NCBI GenBank assembly: GCA_026392265.1
Contig: JAPLCL010000215.1
Span: 1-8,748, forward strand
DNA: 8,748 nt
Source: Actinomycetota bacterium
GTDB taxonomy: Bacteria > Actinomycetota > Thermoleophilia > UBA2241
Direction: 5' to 3'
In this document: positions 1-6,479 of the stretch, in pieces
How positions within the stretch are numbered: position 1 is the first letter of the stretch
How the letters are laid out: every line of letters starts with the position of its first letter
Notes under the pieces: model-generated
Told to the model about the DNA's origin: nothing
Database searches by the model: none
Seen by the model: the letters and a program-made list of their open reading frames with translations, nothing else
Program-made: the position numbers and the translations under genes

Positions 1-1245
1 CAGGCCACCGGCGTGGGCAACCTCGAGCTGGCCACCGTGCAGGCCCCCGGCTTCTCCTCGCTGGCGCAGGTGATCCGCCTGCAGGGCGACCGCGTCACCA
101 TGCAGGTGTTCTCGGGCACGCGCGGCATCCCCACCGACGCCGAGATCCGCTTTCTGGGCCAGCAGCTCGAGACGCCGTTCACCGAGGCGCTGCTGGGGCG
201 CGTGTTCACCGGCGGCGGCGTGCCACGTGACGGCGGCCCCCTTCTCGACGAGGGCCTCATGCCCATCGTCGGGCCACCGGTCAACCCGGCGCGGCGCATC
301 ATCCCGCGCAACATGATCCGTACCGGCATCCCCATGATCGACGTGTTCAACAGCCTCGTCGAGTCGCAGAAGCTGCCGATCTTCTCGGTGGCGGGCGAGC
401 CGTACAACCAGCTGCTCGCCCGCATCGCACTCAACGCCGAGGTCGACATCATCGTCCTCGGCGGCATGGGCCTCAAGTACGACGACTACCTGTACTTCCG
501 CGACACCCTGGAGGAGCAGGGCGCGCTGTCGCGCGCCATCCTCTACGTGCACACCGCTGCCGACCCCGTCGTCGAGTGCCTGCTGGTGCCCGACACCTGT
601 CTCGCCGTGGCGGAGAAGTTCGCCCTCGCCGGCGAGCGCGTGCTCGTGTTGCTCAGCGACATGACCAATTTCGCCGACTCACTCAAAGAAGTGGCCATCA
701 CGATGGAGCAGATCCCCTCGACGCGAGGGTACCCGGGCGATCTCTACAGCCAGCTCGCGGCGCGCTACGAGAAAGCCGTCGACTTCGAGGGCGCGGGATC
801 GGTCACCGTGCTCGCGGTCACCACGATGCCCGGCGACGACGTCACGCACCCTATCCCCGACAACACGGGCTACATCACCGAGGGGCAGCTGTACCTGCGC
901 AACGGGCGCATCGAGCCGTTCGGCTCCCTGAGCCGCCTCAAGCAGCAGGTCAACGCCCGTACCCGCGACGACCACCGCACCATCATGAACACGATGATCC
1001 AGCTCTACGCCGGCTTCAAAGAAAGCCTGGAGAAGCAATCGATGGGCTTCCGCATGAGCACCTGGGACGAGAAGCTCCTCAAGTACGGCGCCCTGTTCGA
1101 GGCGCAGATGATGGACCTGAGCGTCAACATACCGCTCGAGGAAGCGCTGGACCTGGGCTGGCGCATCATGGCGGCGTGCTTCACGCCGCAGGAGACCGGC
1201 ATCCCTACCAGCCTGGTCGAGCGGTTCTGGCCCACGGTTACGTGA
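1..1245 (+). CDS. atpB: V/A-type ATPase subunit B (regulatory, non-catalytic), 5' end outside window
   Basis: Subunit B alternates with subunit A in the A3B3 head of V/A-type rotary ATPases, on the cytoplasmic side of the membrane. The reading frame is open from base 1, so the GTG at 13 is internal; by comparison with chlamydial AtpB roughly 20 N-terminal residues are missing. Visible landmarks are VQVF-like TMQVFSGTRGI, PRNMIRTGIPMIDVFN, GGMGLKYDDY, LLSDMTNFADSLKE, STRGYPGDLYS and DNTGYITEGQ. The region equivalent to the P-loop (nt 382-411, FSVAGEPYNQ) has no GKT, as expected for B rather than A. The arginine of FGSLSRL (codon 934-936) matches the arginine finger supplied to the neighbouring catalytic site. 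The sequence looks closest to the chlamydial/spirochaetal B type. Subunit D follows after 3 bp. The catalytic A gene is expected just upstream. Confidence 0.97.
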   Translation, partial: QATGVGNLELATVQAPGFSSLAQVIRLQGDRVTMQVFSGTRGIPTDAEIRFLGQQLETPFTEALLGRVFTGGGVPRDGGPLLDEGLMPIVGPPVNPARRIIPRNMIRTGIPMIDVFNSLVESQKLPIFSVAGEPYNQLLARIALNAEVDIIVLGGMGLKYDDYLYFRDTLEEQGALSRAILYVHTAADPVVECLLVPDTCLAVAEKFALAGERVLVLLSDMTNFADSLKEVAITMEQIPSTRGYPGDLYSQLAARYEKAVDFEGAGSVTVLAVTTMPGDDVTHPIPDNTGYITEGQLYLRNGRIEPFGSLSRLKQQVNARTRDDHRTIMNTMIQLYAGFKESLEKQSMGFRMSTWDEKLLKYGALFEAQMMDLSVNIPLEEALDLGWRIMAACFTPQETGIPTSLVERFWPTVT

Positions 1246-1248
1246 CGC

Positions 1249-1863
1249 ATGGCCAAGCTCAAGAAGACCAAGAACGAGCTCAAGGCACAGCGTGAGGCGC
1301 TGCGGCGTTACCACCGCTTTCTGCCGACGCTGGAGCTCAAGAAGCAGCAGCTCCAGCGCGAGGTGCGGCGCGCGGAGATCGCATGGCGCGAGCGCACGAC
1401 GCAGGAGGAGGCGCTTCTTGAGCGGCTTCGCCCCTGGGTGAGACTCCTCTCGGCGCTGCCCGATCTGGGCGCCTACGTGCGCCTCGAGGCGCTCGACCTG
1501 GAGAGCGCCAACGTCGCGGGTGTCACCGTGCCGGTCCTCACGGGAGTCCGGTTTGCCAGGCCTGAGATCGACTACTTCGAGACGCCGGCCTGGCTCGAGG
1601 ACGCGATCGCGGTGCTCAGCGAACTCACCAGCATCCGCGCCGAGCAGCGGGTGCTCGAACGACGCAAGGAGCTGCTCGGCGAGGAGCTTCGCATCACGGC
1701 GCAGCGCGTCAACCTGTTCGAGAAGGTCATGATCCCGCGCACCGAGGAGAACATGCGGATCATCCGCATCGCCCTGGGCGACGCGCAGACGGCGGCGGTC
1801 GCGCGGGCCAAGCTCGCCAAGGGCAAGGGCGCCGAGCTCCTCTCGGGGATGGCCGGCGCATGA
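1249..1863 (+). CDS. atpD: V/A-type ATPase subunit D (central rotor shaft)
   Basis: Subunit D is the coiled-coil shaft that turns inside the A3B3 head and links it to the membrane rotor. The 204-residue length is normal. The N-terminus KLKKTKNELKAQREALRRY and the following LPTLELKKQQLQ are typical of the family. Residues about 5-60 form one long helix and about 120-185 the antiparallel partner (LTSIRAEQRVLERRKELLG, then a segment ending in NLFEKVMIPRTEENMRIIR). Between them, NVAGVTVPVL and YFETPAWLEDAI resemble the middle insert of chlamydial-type D subunits. The ATG lies 3 bp after the atpB stop and has no clear Shine-Dalgarno sequence, so translational coupling is likely. Its stop overlaps the atpI start by four bases (ATGA). 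D following B and preceding I is the gene order of chlamydial-type operons, unlike the Enterococcus or Thermus order. Confidence 0.96.
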   Translation: MAKLKKTKNELKAQREALRRYHRFLPTLELKKQQLQREVRRAEIAWRERTTQEEALLERLRPWVRLLSALPDLGAYVRLEALDLESANVAGVTVPVLTGVRFARPEIDYFETPAWLEDAIAVLSELTSIRAEQRVLERRKELLGEELRITAQRVNLFEKVMIPRTEENMRIIRIALGDAQTAAVARAKLAKGKGAELLSGMAGA

Positions 1864-3647
1864 TCGTCAAGATGAAACGGCTCACGCTGCTGTGCCTCGC
1901 GGCCGACCGCGACGCCGCGCTCGAGTCGCTGCGCGAGCTCGGCGTCGTCCACATCGCGGATGTCCAGCCGCCCGAGGGGGAGGAGCTGGCCGCGCTGCGC
2001 GCGCGGCTCGCAGACGCTGAGCGCGCGCTGGCTGCCCTGCCCGCCGAGGCAGTGCCCGCCAAGGCTGATGGCCCGGCCGACGAGCTCGTCGCCGAAGTAC
2101 TTGCCCTGCTCGCCCGCCGACGAGAGCTCGATGACCACGCCGACGCGCTGCACCGCGAGCTGGCGCGGTACGAGGGGTTCGGCGAGTTCGACCTGGACGA
2201 CGTCGACGAACTCGCCGCGGCAGGCGTCGCGACCGCGCTGGGCGCAGCGCCGGCGGCGGCGGATCTCGTCGCGCCGGAGGGGACGCTCCTCACCGTGCTG
2301 TATCGCGACCGCCAGCGGCAGTACTTCATCCTCGCTGCCGCCGCCGGCTGGGAATCAGACCGTCCGGACCTGGGCGTGGAGTACGACCTCGTGCCCTGGC
2401 CCGACCGTCCGCTTCAGGCGCTGCGCGACGAGCGCGATGCCGGCGGGGCGGAGCGCGATGGGCTGGCCAAGCGACTGCAGTCTCTGGCGGCAGGCCGGGA
2501 GGTCGTCGCGCGGCACGTCGCGCGGACCGCCGACGCGGTGCGCGTCGCAGAAGTCCGCGCCGGCATGGGCGAAGCGGAAGCTGTTTCCTTTCTCTCCGGC
2601 TACCTGCCCGTGCACGACTGCGACGCCCTGCGCGGCGCCGCGGTGGAGCACGGCTGGGGCATCGTCCTCGACGATCCGCATCCGGGCGACGACGTGCCCA
2701 CGCTGCTGCATCAGTCGCGCCTCGTGAGGCCCGTGCGCACGGTGTTCGACTTCCTTCATATCTACCCGGGCTACTGGGAGTCGGACGTCGGTTGGGTCTT
2801 TCTCCCCTTCTTCAGCCTCTTCTTCGCGATGATCGTCGGCGATGCCGGCTACGCCATGCTGTTGCTGCTCGCCACCGTCCTCTTGCAGTGGCGCTTCAAG
2901 AAGGTGCCTCGGCACGTCTTCCACATGATGTACATCGTCGGTGCTGCGACGCTCTTCTGGGGCGTGATCACGGGCAGCTATTTCGGCATCCCCTCGCTGC
3001 CCCGGTACGCGGCGGCGCTCGAGATCGCCTGGATCAAGGATCGCGACAACCTCATCGACCTGTGCTTCCTGATCGGCGCCGTGCACCTGTCGTTCGCGCA
3101 CGTGTGGAACGCCGTGACGCTTGGGCGGGAGAGAGCCTGGAGCAAGGTGCCCGCGCAGGTGGGCTGGTTGGTGGTCGTGTGGTCGATGTTCTTCCTCGCC
3201 CGCCAGGCCGTCCTCGGCAGGGCGATGCCCGGCTATCTCATCTACCTGCTGCTCGCGGGCATCGTGCTCTTGGCGGTGTTCATGAAGACGCCCAAGGAGC
3301 TCAAGGCGGAGTGGATCGACCACGCCCTTCTTCCTTTGACGATGATCGGCAACTTCGTCGACATCCTCTCGTACATCCGCCTCTTTGCCGTCGGCTACGC
3401 GTCTATCGCCGTGCTCGCGGCCTTCAACGACATGGCCGCGTCCATCGGCTTCGACAGCGTGCTGACGGCCGTCGCCGCCAGCCTGCTGCTGCTGTTCGCG
3501 AACGCGCTCAATATCGTGCTCGCGGGGCTCGGCGTGCTCGTGCACGCCGTGCGCCTCAACACCCTCGAGTTCTCGACCCACAAGGGTCTGGCGTGGCAGG
3601 GTCACAACCTCTACACGCCGTTCGCCAAGGGCCGTGAGGCGGCCTGA
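1860..3647 (+). CDS. atpI: V/A-type ATPase subunit I (membrane stator, a-subunit homologue)
   Basis: Subunit I anchors the peripheral stalks and forms the two ion half-channels beside the K ring. The 595-residue protein has a cytoplasmic N-terminal half (1 to about 310) with helical, charged segments around 45-105 and 195-230, then the membrane half. Membrane helices lie near 313-345 (FLPFFSLFF...VGDAGY, the classic entry motif), 356-379, 396-421, 430-452, 455-475, 490-524 and 528-565. Arg507 in SYIRLFAVG (codon 3378-3380) corresponds to the essential channel arginine of a/I subunits. HAVRLNTLEF near 562-571 is the conserved last-helix motif. The start MIVKMKRLTLL is typical of the family and overlaps the atpD stop as ATGA; a GGGGATGG stretch just upstream may serve as ribosome binding site. 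The length is slightly short compared with usual members (600-660) but nothing essential appears to be missing. Confidence 0.96.
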   Translation: MIVKMKRLTLLCLAADRDAALESLRELGVVHIADVQPPEGEELAALRARLADAERALAALPAEAVPAKADGPADELVAEVLALLARRRELDDHADALHRELARYEGFGEFDLDDVDELAAAGVATALGAAPAAADLVAPEGTLLTVLYRDRQRQYFILAAAAGWESDRPDLGVEYDLVPWPDRPLQALRDERDAGGAERDGLAKRLQSLAAGREVVARHVARTADAVRVAEVRAGMGEAEAVSFLSGYLPVHDCDALRGAAVEHGWGIVLDDPHPGDDVPTLLHQSRLVRPVRTVFDFLHIYPGYWESDVGWVFLPFFSLFFAMIVGDAGYAMLLLLATVLLQWRFKKVPRHVFHMMYIVGAATLFWGVITGSYFGIPSLPRYAAALEIAWIKDRDNLIDLCFLIGAVHLSFAHVWNAVTLGRERAWSKVPAQVGWLVVVWSMFFLARQAVLGRAMPGYLIYLLLAGIVLLAVFMKTPKELKAEWIDHALLPLTMIGNFVDILSYIRLFAVGYASIAVLAAFNDMAASIGFDSVLTAVAASLLLLFANALNIVLAGLGVLVHAVRLNTLEFSTHKGLAWQGHNLYTPFAKGREAA

Positions 3648-3669
3648 TGACGCGAAGATGGACCAACCA

Positions 3670-3678
3670 GAGAAAGGG
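3670..3678 (+). promoter_or_regulatory. Ribosome binding site deciding the atpK start
   Basis: GAGAAAGGG sits 6 nt before the ATG at 3685 and directly abuts an in-frame ATG at 3679. The spacing favours the 3685 start over the GTG at 3634 and the ATGs at 3658 and 3679. Confidence 0.6.
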
Positions 3679-3684
3679 ATGTCG

Positions 3685-4137
3685 ATGAGTCCTGAAGCTG
3701 CAGCCGAGATGGGGCGCATCGGCGCCGTGGCCGCCATGGCGCTGGCGGCGACCGGATCCGGGATCGGTACCTACCTCGGCGGCGCCGGCGCCGTCGGCGC
3801 CTGGAAGAAGCTCATGTTGCAGGGCAAGCCCGCGCCGTTCACGATGATCACCTTCGTCGGGGCGCCGCTGTCTCAGACCATCTACGGCATGATCTTGATG
3901 ATCACGATGACCGCCAAGGCTGACGCCGGCTACGACCCTTGGGCGCTGCTCGGCGTCGGCATCGGCGCCGGCCTTGCGATCGGCGTCTCCGCCTACGGGC
4001 AGGGCAAGGCCGGCGCCCACTGCGCCGACGCGCTCGCCGAGACAGGCCAGGGGTTCAGCAACTACCTCGCCGTCATCGGTATCGTGGAGACGGTCGCAAT
4101 TTTTGTGCTCGTGTTCACGTTGCTGGCGCTGGGCTGA
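3685..4137 (+). CDS. atpK: V/A-type ATPase subunit K (proteolipid, ion-binding rotor ring)
   Basis: K subunits form the membrane ring that carries ions past subunit I. With the chosen ATG the protein has 150 residues and two helical hairpins: helices about 10-36, 53-77, 85-112 and 124-149, so it is the duplicated 16-kDa type. Glu135 in GIVETVAIF is the ion-binding carboxylate of the last helix. Ser63 and Gln64 in APLSQTIYG, Tyr67 of the same motif and Gln106 in YGQGK align by eye with Thr64, Gln65, Tyr68 and Gln110 of Enterococcus hirae NtpK, where these residues form the Na+ site. The first hairpin lacks its own carboxylate, as in NtpK and eukaryotic c subunits. The reading frame is open from a GTG at 3634 that overlaps atpI, but the ribosome binding site favours 3685. 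K is the last ATPase gene here; a phosphatase gene starts 59 bp on. Confidence 0.95.
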   Translation: MSPEAAAEMGRIGAVAAMALAATGSGIGTYLGGAGAVGAWKKLMLQGKPAPFTMITFVGAPLSQTIYGMILMITMTAKADAGYDPWALLGVGIGAGLAIGVSAYGQGKAGAHCADALAETGQGFSNYLAVIGIVETVAIFVLVFTLLALG

Positions 4138-4196
4138 GCGGGCGGCGCTGGACGAGACGTCAGGCCGCGGTTCTGACAACGGGGCTGAGCGCGGAC

Positions 4197-4307
4197 ATGA
4201 ACGCGACGACATTCGACGGAGTGATCTTCGATCTCGACGGCACTCTCGTTGACACGCTCGAGGACCTGGCCGACGCCATGAACCGGGTCCTCCTCAGTTC
4301 TCGTTGA
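4197..4307 (+). pseudogene. N-terminal fragment of frameshifted HAD-family phosphatase
   Basis: This short frame (36 residues) starts at an ATG and holds HAD motif I, FDLDGTLVD, with the nucleophile Asp12 and the general acid Asp14 (codons 4230 and 4236). It runs through MNRVLLS and then hits a stop (SSR, TGA 4305-4307), because an exact 55-bp tandem copy, which is not a multiple of three, was inserted. Removing one copy joins it in frame with the segment at 4333-4923 and gives a 223-residue protein, normal for phosphoglycolate-phosphatase-like enzymes. A GGGG at 4181-4184 is only a poor ribosome binding site; coupling to the atpK message 59 bp upstream is possible. Alone, this fragment cannot fold into an enzyme. 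Confidence 0.8.
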
Positions 4308-4353
4308 CACGCTCGAGGACCTGGCCGACGCCATGAACCGGGTCCTCCTCAGT
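4244..4353 (+). repeat. Exact 55-bp tandem duplication (4244-4298 and 4299-4353)
   Basis: The two copies are identical over 55 bases and directly adjacent; flanking bases on both sides differ, so the unit is exactly 55 bp. The unit encodes the stretch from the end of HAD motif I to MNRVLLS. It shifts the frame by one base and breaks the phosphatase gene. It may be a real slippage or recombination event. An assembly artefact is equally possible, because 55 is a default k-mer length of common de Bruijn assemblers. Confidence 0.97.
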
Positions 4354-4923
4354 GAACAGGCGCCCGTCCACAGCCTCGCGACCTACAAGCGGTTCGTCGG
4401 GAAGGGCATCCGCGATCTGGTCGGCCGGGCGCTCCCGCCGGAGAAGCGCAGCGCCGAGACGATCACCCGCTGCTTCGATCGCATGATCGCCGACTACGGC
4501 GAGCATCACCTGGTCAAGACTCGGCGGTACGACGGCGCCGCCGAGCTGGTGAGCGGCCTGCGCGCCGCCGGCGTCAAGCTGGCCGTCTTCTCCAACAAGT
4601 CGCACGACCTGACCGGACAGATCGTCGAGAGCCTGTTCGGCCCCGGCGACTTCGACCTCGTCATGGGCGCCAAGCCGAGCGTGCCGCTGAAGCCCGACCC
4701 CACGGTCGCACTGCTCATCAGCGACAGCCTGGGCGTCGCTCCCGGCCGGATCGTCTTCCTCGGCGATTCGGGGCTCGACATGCTCACCGCGAACGCGGCC
4801 GGGATGATCGCCGTGGGCGCCGCGTGGGGTTTCAGGACGAGGGACGAACTCGTCCAGCACGGCGCCACCGTGGTGCTCGACCATCCGCTGGAACTGCTGG
4901 GTCTGCTCGAGCCGCGTGGGTGA
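4333..4923 (+). CDS. HAD-family (phosphoglycolate phosphatase-like) hydrolase, main body of frameshifted gene
   Basis: This frame, 196 residues from the second-copy ATG, carries the cap domain (about 5-75) and most of the Rossmann core of a HAD subfamily IA phosphatase. Motif II is in AVFSNKSH (Ser in the FSNK context), motif III is Lys in PLKPDP, and motif IV is LGDSGLDML with its metal-binding aspartates. Motif I is missing; it lies upstream at 4227-4253 in another frame, so this product would lack the nucleophile and be inactive. No Shine-Dalgarno sequence precedes ATG 4333, and this Met is internal in the restored protein. Without the 55-bp duplication the gene would be 4197-4923 and the product a Gph/PpaX-like phosphatase acting on a small phosphorylated metabolite. 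The exact substrate cannot be read from the sequence. The gene converges on the inositol monophosphatase gene 45 bp away. Confidence 0.85.
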   Translation: MNRVLLSEQAPVHSLATYKRFVGKGIRDLVGRALPPEKRSAETITRCFDRMIADYGEHHLVKTRRYDGAAELVSGLRAAGVKLAVFSNKSHDLTGQIVESLFGPGDFDLVMGAKPSVPLKPDPTVALLISDSLGVAPGRIVFLGDSGLDMLTANAAGMIAVGAAWGFRTRDELVQHGATVVLDHPLELLGLLEPRG

Positions 4924-4956
4924 CGCCGGCGCTGCCGCTGCGCGCCCGCCGGCATC
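4922..4956. terminator. Possible GC-rich hairpin between convergent genes
   Basis: GCCGGCG (4925-4931) pairs with CGCCGGC (4947-4953), with two further pairs beyond one mismatch and a 15-nt loop. It lies at the end of the phosphatase gene, facing the end of the inositol monophosphatase gene. There is no T-tract, so a terminator role is only suggested by its position. Confidence 0.3.
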
Positions 4957-4968
4957 GGGCGAGCGTCG

Positions 4969-5832
4969 CTACGCGAGTGCTCCCGTCTCGCGCAGCAGCT
5001 CCAGGAAGGCCGGCAGCAGCGCAGGGTGTGCCGCCACGACGGCGGGCCCGTGCCCATGTGCCGCCCGCGGGAACGCCACGTCGGCGCCGGCCGCCCGCGC
5101 GATGACGCTGCCGGCGGCATAGTCCCACGGCGAGAGGTCGAGCTCCCAGTACGCATCCACATGTCCGGCGGCGACGTGGCAGAGATCCAGAGCCGCCGTG
5201 CCGCCGCGGCGGATATCGCGGATGCGGCCCAGCACTTGAGCCGCGACGGCGCCTTGACGCTCACGCTGAGCCGCCTCGTAGGAGAAGCCGGTGGCCACCA
5301 GGGCCGTCGTGAGATCGGGCTGTTCGCGCACGTGGATCGGCTCGTCATCGCACACCGCGCCGAACCCGCTGATCGCCCGGTACAGGCGGCCCGAACTGGA
5401 GTCGAGGACGACGCCGATCTGCGGCTGCCCTTCGACCTCGACGGCGATGGACACGGCGTGGGCAGGGTAGCCGTAGATGTAGTTGGTGGTCCCGTCGAGC
5501 GGGTCGATGACCCAGCGCACCCCGCTCGTGCCCTCGCCCAGCGCCCCCTCCTCGCCGAGCAGCGCGTCGTCAGGCCGCGCCTCTCGTAACCGCTCGACGA
5601 TCAGACGCTCGGATTCCTTGTCGATCTGGCTGACCAGGTCGGTGGGAGAGGACTTCGTTTCGATGCGCAGCGCTCGCGTCATCCCCTCGACGTGGATCCG
5701 CCCCGCGGCTGCGGCGAGATCGGTGGCCAAGGCGAGGAGCTCCTGGAGATGGATCGGGGCGCCGGCCCACGGGCGGGCGGGGGTGGGCCGGACTGGCTCA
5801 GGCTCGGGCAGGGCGTGACGTTTGGCGGCCAT
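4969..5832 (-). CDS. Inositol monophosphatase family protein
   Basis: The family comprises Mg2+-dependent, lithium-sensitive phosphatases acting on inositol phosphates or related sugar phosphates in the cytoplasm. With the start at 5832 the protein has 287 residues. Metal ligands are visible: Glu94 in LLGEEG, Asp110 and Asp113 in WVIDPLDGTTN, and Asp237 in SPWDYAAG. GGTAALDLCHVAAGHVDAYWE-type spacing before the last motif also fits. An N-terminal extension of about 30 residues, rich in Pro, Arg and Ala, precedes the usual domain start near HLQELLALA. I chose ATG 5832 because GAGGAG lies 8 nt upstream; another in-frame ATG at 5856 has no comparable site. The gene follows the DUF202 gene by 45 bp on the same strand, so the two may be co-transcribed. 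Whether the substrate is inositol phosphate, histidinol phosphate or fructose bisphosphate cannot be decided. Confidence 0.94.
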   Translation of the reverse strand: MAAKRHALPEPEPVRPTPARPWAGAPIHLQELLALATDLAAAAGRIHVEGMTRALRIETKSSPTDLVSQIDKESERLIVERLREARPDDALLGEEGALGEGTSGVRWVIDPLDGTTNYIYGYPAHAVSIAVEVEGQPQIGVVLDSSSGRLYRAISGFGAVCDDEPIHVREQPDLTTALVATGFSYEAAQRERQGAVAAQVLGRIRDIRRGGTAALDLCHVAAGHVDAYWELDLSPWDYAAGSVIARAAGADVAFPRAAHGHGPAVVAAHPALLPAFLELLRETGALA

Positions 5833-5840
5833 CGCTGGCG

Positions 5841-5846
5841 CTCCTC
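5841..5846 (-). promoter_or_regulatory. Ribosome binding site of inositol monophosphatase gene
   Basis: On the minus strand GAGGAG lies 8 nt before ATG 5832-5830. It supports this start over the in-frame ATG 24 bases further upstream. Confidence 0.6.
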
Positions 5847-5877
5847 GCTGCGGCATGGACTGAACGGGACGGACGGG

Positions 5878-6270
5878 TCAGATCTCGGCGACCAGCATCA
5901 CCATCGTGATCGTGGCCAGCACCAGAGCGCCGACCGTGGTCGTCAGGATCGCCGCCCAGTCGCTGGGCAGCGGCCGGTCCTCCTCGAGAGCCCGCTGGAT
6001 ACGTCGCGCGCTCACCGCCGCATAGACGATGAGGTAGATGCCCATGACCGCGTAGCCGATGCCGAGAACGGCGAAGGCCGCCTGCGAGGCATCGATCAGC
6101 GCCGGGATGAGCCGGCCCACGGCAAGTGCGATACCGATCGCCGCCAGGCCGGTGCGCAACCAGGCGAGATAGGTACGCTCCGCGGCCAGATAGGTGCGCC
6201 GCGGCGCCGAGTCGCGCCCGGGGTCGGCGCCCCGCGCCTGCCGCTCGCCATCCTCAGGTACCTGCGCCAT
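5878..6270 (-). CDS. DUF202 (YidH-type) small membrane protein
   Basis: The 130-residue product carries the DUF202 signature RTYLAAERTYLAWLRT (25-40), followed by three predicted membrane helices at about 40-58, 64-86 and 105-127. The first 24 residues are hydrophilic. The family is widespread in bacteria and lipid-associated eukaryotic membranes; its N-terminal motif resembles that of VTC-complex subunits, but the role of the bacterial members is not settled. The frame is open further upstream to 6498, but that extension is Arg/Ala/Pro-rich shadow sequence, and the ATG at 6270 has a good ribosome binding site 7 nt upstream. The gene is divergent from the seven-helix membrane protein and lies just upstream of the inositol monophosphatase gene, probably as one transcript. 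Confidence 0.88.
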   Translation of the reverse strand: MAQVPEDGERQARGADPGRDSAPRRTYLAAERTYLAWLRTGLAAIGIALAVGRLIPALIDASQAAFAVLGIGYAVMGIYLIVYAAVSARRIQRALEEDRPLPSDWAAILTTTVGALVLATITMVMLVAEI

Positions 6271-6479
6271 CGGTCTGCCCCTTCCGCTGCTCGCTTGCGC
6301 GTCGTCTGCCGGCCAAGCGTACCTCGTACGGGCGCGTCGCGGGAGCGCCGCCGCTCGCGGAAGCCTCGCGCCGGGCCGCGAAGCGCGGTAGTGTGAGCCC
6401 GCCATGACGAGCCGCGCCGCGCGGCACGGCGCGGAGTGAGGCGGCGCACGAGCCTCGGCAACCGGGAGGGCCTGCGGAC
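6271..6479. promoter_or_regulatory. Divergent intergenic region with possible + strand -10 element
   Basis: This 209-bp spacer separates two divergent genes and should hold both promoters. TAGTGT (6389-6394) fits the actinobacterial -10 pattern TANNNT and is followed 9 nt later by an ATG (6404) that opens an 11-codon frame ending at TGA 6437-6439. No -35 match is seen at the right distance. I find no clear promoter for the minus-strand unit. GGGAGGG at 6464-6470 is the ribosome binding site of the + strand gene, 9 nt before its ATG. Confidence 0.35.
6278..6285 (-). promoter_or_regulatory. Ribosome binding site of DUF202 gene
   Basis: On the minus strand GGAAGGGG lies 7 nt before ATG 6270-6268. 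It fixes the short 130-residue form of the protein. Confidence 0.55.

Noticed and set aside
382..411. Missing Walker A motif in the ATPase subunit
   Set aside because: This is normal for the non-catalytic B subunit and is not evidence of a degenerate enzyme.
2355..3737. 460-residue open frame on the minus strand opposite atpI
   Set aside because: It lies antisense to a well-supported gene, is rich in His/Arg/Glu from GC-rich third positions, and shows no domain.
4131..4191. 10-bp direct repeat GGGCTGAGCG at 4131-4140 and 4182-4191 around the atpK/phosphatase gap
   Set aside because: Short and GC-rich, one copy being the end of atpK; likely chance, with no matching structure between the copies.
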